Shown here: positions 27,121-34,724 of the stretch, piece after piece
Layout: the number at the start of each line of letters is the position of its first letter
How positions within the stretch are numbered: position 1 is the stretch's first letter
Origin: DATCMA01 sp036563645
GTDB taxonomy: Bacteria > Actinomycetota > Actinomycetes > Mycobacteriales > Micromonosporaceae
Assembly (NCBI GenBank): GCA_036563645.1
Contig: DATCMA010000028.1
Coordinates: 124,001-188,000, forward strand
Direction: 5' to 3'
Length of the DNA: 64,000 nucleotides
Made by a program: the position numbers and the translations under genes
The notes under the pieces: generated by a model
Database searches by the model: none
Seen by the model: the letters and a program-made list of their open reading frames with translations, nothing else
What the model was told of the DNA's origin: nothing

Positions 27121-27195
27121 GGGCGATTGGCGCAGAGGGAGCGCGCTTCCTTGACACGGAAGAGGTCACTGGTTCGATTCCAGTATCGCCCACCA
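27121..27195 (+). tRNA. tRNA-Val(GAC)
   Basis: The acceptor GGGCGAT pairs with ATCGCCC. The anticodon loop TTGACAC gives GAC; the T-arm is ACTGG-TTCGATT-CCAGT. Discriminator A is followed by an encoded CCA (27193-27195), unlike the other two tRNAs here. Confidence 0.96.
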
Positions 27196-27199
27196 GGTG

Positions 27200-27234
27200 A
27201 AGGCCATCTCCCCTTGATGGAGGTGGCCTTTTCG
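27200..27234 (+). terminator. Intrinsic terminator of the tRNA cluster
   Basis: A 12-bp stem with one G-U pair (AAGGCCATCTCC at 27200-27211 with 27219-27230) is followed by TTTTC. This is a classical rho-independent terminator five nt after tRNA-Val. Confidence 0.88.
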
Positions 27235-27695
27235 TGTGTCTGAGTGACAACCGGGGTGACCACCGGCTATGACCCCCGGGAACGGGGGCGAGCCGATCGC
27301 GCGCCGAGCCGGGTCGACCCGGGTGCGGCGCGATTCCGGTCAACCGACTCGATGAGGGCGATGCCCGCGGGGCGGGACATGCGTCGCTGGCCGACGCCTG
27401 CCCGCGTCGCGTAACGGGCTGTCGATGCTATGAATCATCATCCGGCCAGCGGCACGCCGTTCCTCGCCAACCGGAGTGGACACGTCCCGGAGCCGGCCGG
27501 AGTGGCGCCACAGCGACCACTGTCCCTATCACCCGTGTTGCGTTTTATCGCCCGGGTCGACGACGGCTCTTGTCAACGCTGCCTCTTGGTGTTGGCCAGC
27601 TGGTGACAGGTTTGCGACTCTCTCGAAAGATCGAAAAACGAAAGGATTTGCTAGAGTTAATCAACTCCATACTCCCGTACGAAGTGGAGTGCCCA
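27235..27695. other. Intergenic region before the T7SS effector island
   Basis: No gene is supported in 461 bp. The right part (27600-27690) is clearly less GC-rich than the surroundings and probably holds the promoter of the island. A TAGAGT hexamer at 27652-27657 is a possible -10 without a clear -35. The open frame running into the YbaB gene from 27570 lacks a ribosome site. Confidence 0.4.
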
Positions 27696-28121
27696 GTGTC
27701 AAATCCTGTGGCGGGCGGTGAGCTGCTCGATCCGGACCAAGCCGCCGAGTACGTACGTCAGTGGAAGAACCGCATCGATCAGATGGCGGCCAGGACACGC
27801 GCCGTGGCTGACCGCCTCAACCAGGTCAAGGCGACCGCGCGAGACGCTAACGACTTGGCTGAGGTCACCGTCGACTCGACCGGCGTCCTCATTGACCTCA
27901 AGCTTTCTGAGCGCATCCAGCGGGTTCCGCCGGACGCCGTGGCCCGGGCGATTCTCAACGCCGCGCAGCAAGCGCGAGTCGAGGCCGCCAAGAAGTCCCG
28001 CGATGTCGTCACCGAGGTGATGGGCCCGGACTCGGTGGCCGCGCGCACCATCGCCGAACAAATCGAACAACGTCTGCAGCGCTCCGCGGACGAGGAGCGC
28101 AGGGAAGGCATTATTCGGTAA
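27696..28121 (+). CDS. YbaB/EbfC-like protein at a type VII secretion effector locus
   Basis: A 141-aa mostly helical protein with a YbaB-like core: AEYVRQWKNRIDQMAARTRAVADRLNQVKATARD, then the strand pair LAEVTVDSTGVLIDLKLSERIQRVPPDAVARAILNAAQQARVEA. Classical YbaB binds nucleoid DNA, but divergent members regularly accompany WXG100-type genes in actinomycetes, where a chaperone-like role has been suggested. The GTG at 27696 has GGAG 7-8 nt upstream. It is followed after 6 nt by the EspC-like gene and begins the island operon. Confidence 0.75.
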   Translation: MSNPVAGGELLDPDQAAEYVRQWKNRIDQMAARTRAVADRLNQVKATARDANDLAEVTVDSTGVLIDLKLSERIQRVPPDAVARAILNAAQQARVEAAKKSRDVVTEVMGPDSVAARTIAEQIEQRLQRSADEERREGIIR

Positions 28122-28127
28122 CGATCG

Positions 28128-28448
28128 ATGACTCAGCAATTCACGGTCGAACCGCAGCAACTGCGTCGTCACGTGGCGCGGTTGGAAGCGCTTGCCGATC
28201 GTTTCGGGGCGGTCAAGGGCGCGAGTGCCAGCATCGCGCAGGACTCCTCGGCCTACGGCCGGCTCTGCGGGTGGATAGCAGGGGTGCTGGAGGAGCGTCA
28301 CGCGCGGCAGAACGAACTGATCGCCTACGTCGAGGAGAACCTGAGGTTGGCGGCGCGCGCCGTGCGGCAAGCGAGCGAGGCGTACGAGGCCGCGGACCTC
28401 AACGCAGCGCAGCGGCTCCAGCGAGCCGCGCGGAGTCGGACGGGCTAG
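28128..28448 (+). CDS. EspC-like type VII secretion target
   Basis: A 106-aa helical-hairpin protein (FTVEPQQLRRHVARLEALADRFGAVKGASASIAQDSSAYGRLCGWIAGVLEERH) of the ESX EspC/WXG100-related group. The hydrophilic C-terminus is YVEENLRLAARAVRQASEAYEAAD. Small proteins of this type are co-secreted with, or chaperone, larger T7SS substrates. Its stop codon lies 4 nt before the ATG of the interrupted WXG carrier, so the two are coupled. Confidence 0.75.
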   Translation: MTQQFTVEPQQLRRHVARLEALADRFGAVKGASASIAQDSSAYGRLCGWIAGVLEERHARQNELIAYVEENLRLAARAVRQASEAYEAADLNAAQRLQRAARSRTG

Positions 28449-28452
28449 GGCA

Positions 28453-29154
28453 ATGTCGGATAATCCGCTGATCGCGACGCCGACGTCGACTTGAACAGCA
28501 TGGACAGGGCTCTCGCTCGCGGAGAGCTTCCAGGGCGTCTACCAAGCCGTGAACAGCGGTTCGTGGGTCAACCAACTGCTCGCCGGCGGCGCCTTCGCGG
28601 CTGAAGTGGTATCGACAATTCTCGACCCATTTAGCGCGTTGCTCGCCAACGGGCTCGGCTGGGCGATGGAATACTTCGAGCCCTTGCGCGAGATGCTCGA
28701 CCAGCTCGCCGGCAACCCTGACCAGGTCACCGCGCACGCCGAGACGTGGAACAACATCTCTGGCGAGCTGTCATCGATAGCCTCGGATCTCCAAGATGGG
28801 CTCGCCAGCGACATCCCCGACTGGCAAGGGGACGCGGCCACGTCATATCACATGATGATGATCAATAACGTCGACGCGCTCGGCGGGCTCAGCGTGTTGG
28901 CGTCCACCATGGCCTCGGCGACGCAAGCCGCCGGCAACCTGGTGGCGTTCACTCGTGACATCGTTCGGGACTTGATCGCGGATCTGGTCGCTCGAGTGAT
29001 CGTGTGGGCCTTGGAAGCCCTGTTGGTCTTCACCATCCCCGTCGTCGCTTCGCAGATCGCCGCCGCGGTGTCGAAGTGGGCTGGCCGCATTTCGAGCTAC
29101 CTGACCGCGTTGATCGAGAGCCTCACCAACCTCCGTCAACTGCTCAACGGATAA
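28453..29154 (+). pseudogene. WXG-type T7SS carrier protein interrupted by an in-frame TGA at codon 14
   Basis: The frame opens at ATG 28453 (MSDNPLIATPTST), meets TGA at 28492-28494, then continues in the same frame without another stop to 29154 (TAWTGLSLAESFQGVYQ onward). Both sides look like one protein: an N-terminal SDNPL... segment, ILDPFSALLANGLGWAMEY, EPLREMLDQLAGNPDQV, the turn motif WQG (IPDWQGDAA) and hydrophobic helices near the C-terminus (VARVIVWALEALLVFTIPVVASQIAAAVSKW). This is the carrier domain that delivers polymorphic toxins through type VII secretion. Reinitiation at GTG 28549 would restore the main domain without its first 32 residues. A CGA-to-TGA change would explain the stop; a sequencing error is also possible. 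The HNH toxin follows after 12 nt. Confidence 0.7.
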
Positions 29155-29166
29155 GGACGTGCTGCG

Positions 29167-29730
29167 ATGGCTCCCAAACAGCGTGGCCGTGACCGCGGCG
29201 GTACCAGCAGGGTACGGGGTGGCGGTTCCTCTGTGAAGCAGTGCGAAGCTCAGGTGGCGGAGGCCGCGAGCAACGGGCGAGTTCGGGTCACGGGTCCCAA
29301 CAGGCAGCTTCCTGAGAAGACGATCACGATTAAGTGGGAGCCGGGCATGCCTAAAGTGGAGTTTCGCCGTAAGGCGGAAGCCCTCAAGCGGCTCGGCGAG
29401 GAGGGGAAGCTGTACAAGGCCACCAACCCGGTCGCGCGCGACCGTAAGGTGACCAAGTCGTATCGTCAACACATCATCGACCGCATCTGGGAGCTGTATC
29501 ATGAGCGCAATCCAGAGTTCGCCAATAAGCTGATCAAGCGCGTCACCGAGAAAATGGATCCCGACCATGTCTGGGAACTGCAGCTTGGCGGCCCGGATAA
29601 CTGGGATAACTTGAGGTTTCTCGATAGAAAGACGAACCAAACCATTGGTAAGTACCAGATATGGCCGCAAATTAGGAATCTTCCCGACGGTACTCCTATC
29701 CGTATAGAAGTCATCGGTCCGCCGGATTAG
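29167..29730 (+). CDS. Putative HNH-like nuclease toxin of a T7SS polymorphic toxin system
   Basis: A 187-aa basic protein. The first 30 residues are Arg/Gly-rich and probably disordered. The C-terminal domain holds DPDHVWELQLGGPDNWDNLRFLDRKTNQTIG (about 131-161), the Asp-His...Asn...Asn arrangement (D133, H134, N148, N157) of HNH/treble-clef nucleases found at toxin C-termini. It has no signal peptide. It lies 12 nt after the WXG carrier and is followed by two SUKH-type immunity candidates, the standard order carrier-toxin-immunity. Its 3' part is noticeably less GC-rich than the neighbourhood, a hint of transfer. DNA or RNA as target is not known. Confidence 0.7.
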   Translation: MAPKQRGRDRGGTSRVRGGGSSVKQCEAQVAEAASNGRVRVTGPNRQLPEKTITIKWEPGMPKVEFRRKAEALKRLGEEGKLYKATNPVARDRKVTKSYRQHIIDRIWELYHERNPEFANKLIKRVTEKMDPDHVWELQLGGPDNWDNLRFLDRKTNQTIGKYQIWPQIRNLPDGTPIRIEVIGPPD

Positions 29731-29740
29731 AGGTGATCGA

Positions 29741-30253
29741 ATGAGTGAGCTGATTCGCCGGGTTGAGCGGATCCGGGAGGTGCTTGCGCAACGCCCTGAC
29801 GGGATCAAGCTAGGCGACTTCCCGCCTGGCCGGACGGTGTCGGACAGTGACCTGCCTCCCGGCCTGGCGGAGGTGCTCGCGGTCACCGATGGGGCACGCG
29901 GTGGAGATATCGTCGTCTACTCCCACGAGCGACTGAAAGAGCAGGACATCCCGTTCGAGCAGGCCGCGGCGATACCCGAAGGGGAAGCCGACAGGTGGCT
30001 GTGCTTTGGCACCCTCAACTACGAACCGCTGCTGGTGCACCGGGAGACCGGGGAGGTGTGGTGGTTCCCTGACACCGGGGTGCTGTGGTGGCAGAGCGAG
30101 GAGTTCCGTAAGCTCACCGACAGTGTCGCAGAGTTTGTCGTGAACTACCTGCTTGGCTCTGGTTACCTGGACATCTGCGTGGGCGGGGACGATGACTGGG
30201 CCCGGTTGCTGGTTGAGCTCGGCTGGGCTGATCGCGGTGATTCCGGGGAGTGA
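29741..30253 (+). CDS. SUKH (SMI1/KNR4)-type immunity protein, copy 1
   Basis: A 170-aa cytoplasmic protein with the SUKH pattern: an N-terminal helix (LIRRVERIREVLAQRP), DLPPGLAEVLAVTDGARGGDIVVYS, then WLCFGTLNYEPLLVHRETGEVWWFPD and a helical C-terminus (FRKLTDSVAEFVVNYLLG). SUKH proteins neutralise many nuclease toxins. It starts 10 nt after the toxin stop, with AGAGGTGATC upstream, so it is probably the cognate immunity protein. A paralogue of equal length lies at 30950. Confidence 0.75.
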   Translation: MSELIRRVERIREVLAQRPDGIKLGDFPPGRTVSDSDLPPGLAEVLAVTDGARGGDIVVYSHERLKEQDIPFEQAAAIPEGEADRWLCFGTLNYEPLLVHRETGEVWWFPDTGVLWWQSEEFRKLTDSVAEFVVNYLLGSGYLDICVGGDDDWARLLVELGWADRGDSGE

Positions 30254-30256
30254 CCG

Positions 30257-30805
30257 GTGACGATCACCCATTCTCAGCTGCTCGCTCACTGGGGCCCGCG
30301 TCGGCTGATCTATTTCCCGCTCGATCGGTTCCTCGAGCACATTCGGGTGGGTCCGGAGGCGTTTCCGCCTGAGGGGGCGCTCCCCCTTGAGGTGCCGATC
30401 CTGTTCACTGTGGCTGTCGACGTCCCTGACGTCGAGCTGTTCAGCCTGTTGCGCGTCCAAGTCGGCGTGGCGCAGCCGATTCTGCTCATCGTCATCGGCT
30501 GTGTTCCGGACGAGCCGAGCATGCTGTACTGTCTCAACCCCGCCACAGGGTCGATCGTGCTGTTCGACACGAATCCCGATCATCCGGGGTGGGAGCTCGT
30601 CAACACCTCATTCGCGGCCTTTGTCGAGTTTCTGTATCGCTTCGACGAGCTCATTCAGTCGGACCCGGGTGGGGCGGAGCGCGTCGAGCTCGGTCGTGAG
30701 CTGCGGCAGAAGCTCGTCGAGGTCGACCCCCTGGCATTCGAGGATCCCGAGTCATGGTGGAACGTGGCGTTTCAGCAGCTCCTGGCCAGTGCGCCACCGG
30801 CCTAG
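30257..30805 (+). CDS. SUKH-4-like immunity protein candidate
   Basis: A 182-aa protein with a SUKH-like architecture but different sequence from its neighbours: FLEHIRVGPEAFPPEGALPLEVPILFTVAVD, then LLIVIGCVPDEPSMLYCLNPATGSIVLFD and VNTSFAAFVEFLYRFDELI. The SUKH-4 group often guards against nucleases and deaminases. The GTG at 30257 has GGGGAG 6 nt upstream and it follows copy 1 by 3 nt, so the two are co-translated. It could protect against the same toxin or a foreign one. Confidence 0.6.
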   Translation: MTITHSQLLAHWGPRRLIYFPLDRFLEHIRVGPEAFPPEGALPLEVPILFTVAVDVPDVELFSLLRVQVGVAQPILLIVIGCVPDEPSMLYCLNPATGSIVLFDTNPDHPGWELVNTSFAAFVEFLYRFDELIQSDPGGAERVELGRELRQKLVEVDPLAFEDPESWWNVAFQQLLASAPPA

Positions 30806-30949
30806 ACTCACCGATGCGCTGACTCGGGCGCCGCGGGACACACGACAGCTCGTTCTCGGCGGCACGCTGGTACGGCGGCCCCTCCGGAGCTACCCGCGCG
30901 GCCCGTCCATCTGCTCGGAGGCATCGGCAACCCGGTAAGGGGTGATGGC

Positions 30950-31462
30950 ATGCGCGAGCTGGTCCGCCGCGTCGCGCGGATCCGTGAGGTGCTCGATCAC
31001 CACCCGGACGGCCCCGTGCTCGGCTACTTTCCGCCTGGGCGGGTCGTGTCCGAAAGTGATCTTCCGCCAGGTCTGGCGGAGGTACTGGCGGTCACCGACG
31101 GGCCGTGGGTGGGGGACATCGGCGTGTTTTCCTATGACCGACAGGGTCCCAACCGCTATCTTGAGCAAGCCGTCGCGATTCCCGACAGGGAAGCCGGCAG
31201 GTGGATGTGCTTCGGTGAGCGCTACCAGGAGCCACTGCTGGTGCACCGGGACACCGGTGAGGTGTGGTGGTTCCCGGAGAACGGTGTGGTGTGGCCAGAC
31301 AACCCCGAGTTCCGCAAGCTCACTGACACCGTTGAAGAGTTCGTTGTGCACTACATGCTCGGCCCTGGTTACCTCGATATCTGCGTGGCTCCCGACGATG
31401 ACGAGTGGGCCCGGTTGCTCGGCGAGCTCGGCTGGGCTGATCTCAGCGTTCTCAAAGGGTGA
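30950..31462 (+). CDS. SUKH (SMI1/KNR4)-type immunity protein, copy 2
   Basis: A 170-aa paralogue of the protein at 29741, clearly similar over its full length (LPPGLAEVLAVTDG, EPLLVHRDTGEVWWFPE, FRKLT, LDICV, LGELGWAD). It differs mainly in the middle (DRQGPNRYLEQAV against ERLKEQDIPFEQAA). No toxin gene lies with it; the 144-bp gap before it is non-coding. Orphan immunity genes of this kind are often remnants of past toxin exchange or defences against relatives' toxins. The ATG at 30950 has AAGGGGTGAT upstream. A short inverted repeat follows. Confidence 0.72.
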   Translation: MRELVRRVARIREVLDHHPDGPVLGYFPPGRVVSESDLPPGLAEVLAVTDGPWVGDIGVFSYDRQGPNRYLEQAVAIPDREAGRWMCFGERYQEPLLVHRDTGEVWWFPENGVVWPDNPEFRKLTDTVEEFVVHYMLGPGYLDICVAPDDDEWARLLGELGWADLSVLKG

Positions 31463-31492
31463 CCAGGGTTGACGGCGTGACGCGGACCCTGG
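31463..31492 (+). terminator. Possible terminator of the T7SS island
   Basis: CCAGGGT (31463-31469) and its complement ACCCTGG (31486-31492) flank a 16-nt loop directly after the last immunity gene. The stem is short, so this is weak. The remaining 31493-31714 stretch holds no gene. Confidence 0.35.
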
Positions 31493-31714
31493 CCCGTCAG
31501 TAGTGCCCGCCGGCGGGGAGCCGATCGGGTTGCCAGCACCACGCGTGACGAGTGGGTAACTGTGGGTGGGCAAGCGGTCGGAGCGTGGCCATCGGGTGCG
31601 TCGCGCGACGGTGACCGATAGGTGTGGGCATTTTGCCGGATTTAATCCGGTAGATTCATCTTTCTTTGCTAAGACGAGATCTCCGTATCGGTCGACGCAC
31701 GTGGGCTAGTTAAC

Positions 31715-31728
31715 TTAGGCTTGCCTAA
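31715..31728. promoter_or_regulatory. IdeR/DmdR iron box, upstream copy
   Basis: TTAGGCTTGCCTAA is a perfect palindrome matching the core of the IdeR/DmdR/DtxR iron box. It lies 72 bp upstream of the siderophore-binding gene. Iron-loaded regulator bound here would repress the uptake operon. Confidence 0.85.
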
Positions 31729-31744
31729 TCTTCCTCCAGTGAGG

Positions 31745-31758
31745 TTAGGTTTACCTAA
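31745..31758. promoter_or_regulatory. IdeR/DmdR iron box, downstream copy
   Basis: TTAGGTTTACCTAA, extended to GTTAGGTTTACCTAAC at 31744-31759, is a second perfect iron-box palindrome, centred 30 bp (about three turns) from the first. TTGCCT in the first box and TTAGGT in the second, 18 bp apart, could serve as -35 and -10, so the boxes may overlap the promoter itself. Confidence 0.85.
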
Positions 31759-31786
31759 CGACTCGCTGGTCAAAGGAGGAACATTC

Positions 31787-32740
31787 GTGCCCACTGCTGG
31801 GAAGGGACTGAAGGTACTGGCGGCCCTCGCGGCAACCAGTGTCTTCGCGCTGGCGGGGTGCGGCAGCAGCACGGACGACGACAACGCCGCCGCCTCGGCC
31901 GAAACGCGAATCACGGTCAAGCACAATCAGGGCGAGACCTCGGTGCCGGTCAACCCCAAGAAGGTGATCAGCTTCGACCTAGCCGTGGTCGACACCCTCA
32001 ACGAACTCGGCGTGGACGTCGCCGGAGTTCCGAAGTCCAATCTGCCGGATTTTCTCGCGAAGTACAAAGATAGCAAGTACATCGACGCGGGCACGCTCTT
32101 CGAGCCCAACTACGAGGTCGTCAACGCCGCCCAGCCCGACCTCATCATCGTCGGCGGTCGGTCGGCGGCCGCGTACGAGAAGCTGTCCCAGATCGCTCCG
32201 ACGATCGACCTCTCGATCGACCAGCGGGACTGGCTGAACAGCTTCATTGAGGTGACCAAGACGCTCGGCCGGATCTTCCAGAAGGAGTCCGTGGTCGAGG
32301 AGGCGCTGCAAACCATCAATTCCAAGATTGAGAAGGTTAAGGCGCAGGCGGCGGACAAGGGCACCGGCCTGATCGTGCTGACCACCGGCGGGAAGATGAG
32401 CGCCTACGGGCCCGGCTCCCGCTTCGGCATGATTCACGACGTCCTGGGAGTTACCCCGGCGGAGGCCAACGTCAAGGCCGACACGCACGGCGAGTCGATC
32501 TCCGCTGAGTACATTCGCGACAAGAACCCGGACTGGCTGTTCGTCGTGGACCGGGACGCCGCGACCGGGGAGAAGTCGGACGGCGCGAAGAAGGTGCTCG
32601 ACAACGCGCTGGTCGCCACGACCAAGGCGTGGCAGCAGAACCACGTCATCTACCTGGATCCGGTTCGCTGGTACATCCTCGGCTCGGGCTTGAGCACCGT
32701 GAACGCGATGATCGACCAGATTCAGAACGAGCTGGTCTAA
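31787..32740 (+). CDS. Siderophore ABC transporter substrate-binding lipoprotein (CeuE/FatB/YclQ type)
   Basis: A 317-aa lipoprotein (lipobox ALAGC, Cys25) of the class III binding proteins for iron-siderophores. Similarity to CeuE/FatB/YclQ, the catecholate/petrobactin group, is visible throughout: VISFDLAVVDTLNELGVDVAGVPKSNLPDFLAKYKD, PDLIIVGGRSAAAYEKLSQIAPTI, SAYGPGSRFGMIHDVLGV and THGESISAEYIRDKNPDWLFVVDRD. Those proteins use His and Tyr in these blocks as iron ligands (here in THGES and RWYILGSG). The GTG at 31787 has AAAGGAGGA 6 nt upstream. It is controlled by two iron boxes and heads the operon. The actual siderophore is unknown. Confidence 0.88.
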   Translation: MPTAGKGLKVLAALAATSVFALAGCGSSTDDDNAAASAETRITVKHNQGETSVPVNPKKVISFDLAVVDTLNELGVDVAGVPKSNLPDFLAKYKDSKYIDAGTLFEPNYEVVNAAQPDLIIVGGRSAAAYEKLSQIAPTIDLSIDQRDWLNSFIEVTKTLGRIFQKESVVEEALQTINSKIEKVKAQAADKGTGLIVLTTGGKMSAYGPGSRFGMIHDVLGVTPAEANVKADTHGESISAEYIRDKNPDWLFVVDRDAATGEKSDGAKKVLDNALVATTKAWQQNHVIYLDPVRWYILGSGLSTVNAMIDQIQNELV

Positions 32741-32770
32741 GGGCAGCCGGCCGGTTCGGACATCGGTGTC

Positions 32771-33730
32771 ATGCGACTCGCTCTTGCCCTCGGAGGGGTC
32801 GTCGGGCTCGGGCTCGTCAGTCTCGTCGTCGGCGTCGGTGACCTGTCCGTCGCTGACCTGTGGGCTGGCGGGCCCGACAGCCTGTCGGCGCAGCTGCTTC
32901 TCATCAGCCGGATCCCGCGGACACTCGCGTTGATCCTCGCCGGCATGGCGATGGGTGTCGCCGGTCTGATCATGCAGATGCTGTCCCGGAACCGGTTCGT
33001 GGAGCCGTCCACGGCCGGCACGGTGGAGTTCGCCGGGCTCGGGCTGCTGGTGGTCACGATGACCGCGCCAGCACTGCCCGTGATCGGCAAGATGCTCGTC
33101 GCCGCGGCCTTCGCCCTGGTCGGCACCGCCATCTTCCTGCGCATCGTGCGGTCGATTCCGCTGCGGTCGGCGCTCGTCGTGCCCCTGATCGGCCTGATGC
33201 TCGGCGGTGTCGTCGAGGCGATGAGCACGTTCCTCGCCTATCGGTACGACCTCCAGCAGACCCTCGCGGCGTGGATGACCGGCGACTTCTCCGGGGTCCT
33301 GCGCGGCCGCTACGAGCTGCTGTGGATCGCGGCCGTCCTGACCGTGATCGCCTACGTCGCCGCTGACCGCTTCACCGTGGCCGGACTAGGCGAGGAGTTC
33401 ACCACCAATCTCGGGCTCAACTACCGCCGGGTGATGACTCTGGGCTTGGCGATCGTCGCGGTGGTGTCGGCGGTCGTCGTCGTCACCGTGGGGGCGATCC
33501 CCTTCCTCGGGCTGGTGGTGCCGAACATCGCGAGCCTGCTCGTCGGCGACAACCTCCGGCGGTCGATTCCGTGGGTGGCCGTGCTCGGCGCGGGCTTCGT
33601 CCTCGCCTGCGACATCGTCGGCCGGATCGTGCGCTACCCCTACGAGATCCCGATCGGCACCGTGGTCGGTGTCGTCGGAAGCGCGATATTCCTGTATTTC
33701 CTGCTGCGGAGGGCCCGTGCGACGTCGTGA
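32771..33730 (+). CDS. Iron-siderophore ABC transporter permease, first subunit (FecCD family)
   Basis: A 319-aa FecCD/BtuC-type permease with about eight to nine membrane segments. Family motifs include RIPRTLALILAGMAMGVAGLIMQMLSRNRFVEPSTAGTVEFAGLG and the coupling region FLGLVVPNIASLLVGDNLRRSIPW. It follows the binding protein by 30 nt and overlaps the second permease start by 14 nt. The pair forms the heterodimeric channel. Confidence 0.92.
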   Translation: MRLALALGGVVGLGLVSLVVGVGDLSVADLWAGGPDSLSAQLLLISRIPRTLALILAGMAMGVAGLIMQMLSRNRFVEPSTAGTVEFAGLGLLVVTMTAPALPVIGKMLVAAAFALVGTAIFLRIVRSIPLRSALVVPLIGLMLGGVVEAMSTFLAYRYDLQQTLAAWMTGDFSGVLRGRYELLWIAAVLTVIAYVAADRFTVAGLGEEFTTNLGLNYRRVMTLGLAIVAVVSAVVVVTVGAIPFLGLVVPNIASLLVGDNLRRSIPWVAVLGAGFVLACDIVGRIVRYPYEIPIGTVVGVVGSAIFLYFLLRRARATS

Positions 33731-34724
33731 TGAGCGTCAGGCGGTGGTACGGCCGACCTGGGAACGGGCAGCGGCGCGCGGCGCGCGACGTCGGCTGGCG
33801 CTCCTGGCGGCGCTCGCCGTCGCCTCGGTGACGACGTACCTGACTGTGAACGTGGTCGGCAACTGGTCGTTCGTGCTCACTCTCCGCGCGACGACCGTGG
33901 TGACCATGATCGTGGTCGGCTACGCCATCGCGGTCTCGACGGTGCTGTTCCAGACCATCACCACCAACAAGATCCTGACCCCCTCGATCATGGGGTTCGA
34001 CGCCCTGTACGTCTTGATCCAGACGGTGGTGGTCTCCGGCCTGGGGGCGTCTCGGGCTGTCGCCATCAGCAAGCCCGTGCTCTTCGCGGTCGAAGTGGCG
34101 GCGATGGTCGGGTTCAGCGCCCTGCTCTATCGGTGGCTCTTCCTGGGCGGGCGACGCGACCTGCACCTGTTGGTGTTGGCGGGCGTGGTCGTGGGCGCGT
34201 TCTTCCGCAGCATCTCCACGTTCATCCAACGCCTCATGGACCCGAACGAGTTCGTCGTCCTCCAGGGGCGGATGTACGCGACCTTCACCGCGGCCGACGA
34301 GTCGCTCCTGCTCGCCGCGACGGTGGCGGTGGTCGCGATCAGCCTGGTCGGCTGGCGGCTCCTGCCCACCTTCGACGTGCTCGCGCTCGGCCGGGAGACG
34401 GCGGTGAGCCTCGGTGTGGACTACCGGCGCACCGTGACGCAGATCTTGATCTTGGTCACGATTCTCGTGGCGGTCTCCACAGCGCTGGTCGGGCCGGTGC
34501 TGTTCTTCGGCCTCCTGGTGTCCAATCTCGCCTATCACATCATGGGCACCGATCGGCACCGGTGGACCTTGCCGGCAGCCGTTCTCATCGCGGTGATCGC
34601 GCTCGTTGGCGGCCAGACCGTGCTGCAACACGTGTTCGCGCTCAACGCGACCCTGAGCATCATCATCGAGTTCTTCGGCGGACTGCTCTTCATCGCGCTG
34701 CTGCTCAAGGGAGCTAAGAGGTGA
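33717..34724 (+). CDS. Iron-siderophore ABC transporter permease, second subunit (FecCD family)
   Basis: A 335-aa FecCD-type permease partner: VSTVLFQTITTNKILTPSIMGFDALYVLIQ, GRETAVSLGVDYRR and VGPVLFFGLLVSNLAYHIMGTDRHRWTLP are typical. The GTG at 33717 is preferred because GGAGGG lies 3 nt upstream and the Arg-rich N-terminus precedes the first membrane segment. A start further upstream would lie inside the preceding gene. It overlaps the ATPase gene by 4 nt. Confidence 0.9.
   Translation: MRRRDERQAVVRPTWERAAARGARRRLALLAALAVASVTTYLTVNVVGNWSFVLTLRATTVVTMIVVGYAIAVSTVLFQTITTNKILTPSIMGFDALYVLIQTVVVSGLGASRAVAISKPVLFAVEVAAMVGFSALLYRWLFLGGRRDLHLLVLAGVVVGAFFRSISTFIQRLMDPNEFVVLQGRMYATFTAADESLLLAATVAVVAISLVGWRLLPTFDVLALGRETAVSLGVDYRRTVTQILILVTILVAVSTALVGPVLFFGLLVSNLAYHIMGTDRHRWTLPAAVLIAVIALVGGQTVLQHVFALNATLSIIIEFFGGLLFIALLLKGAKR

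Noticed and set aside
27570..27695. Upstream extension of the YbaB-like gene
   Set aside because: No ribosome site; the GTG at 27696 has GGAG at the right distance and begins the conserved part.
28453..29154. Selenocysteine or programmed readthrough at the TGA codon
   Set aside because: No stem-loop or family evidence for recoding; a nonsense change or sequencing error is simpler.
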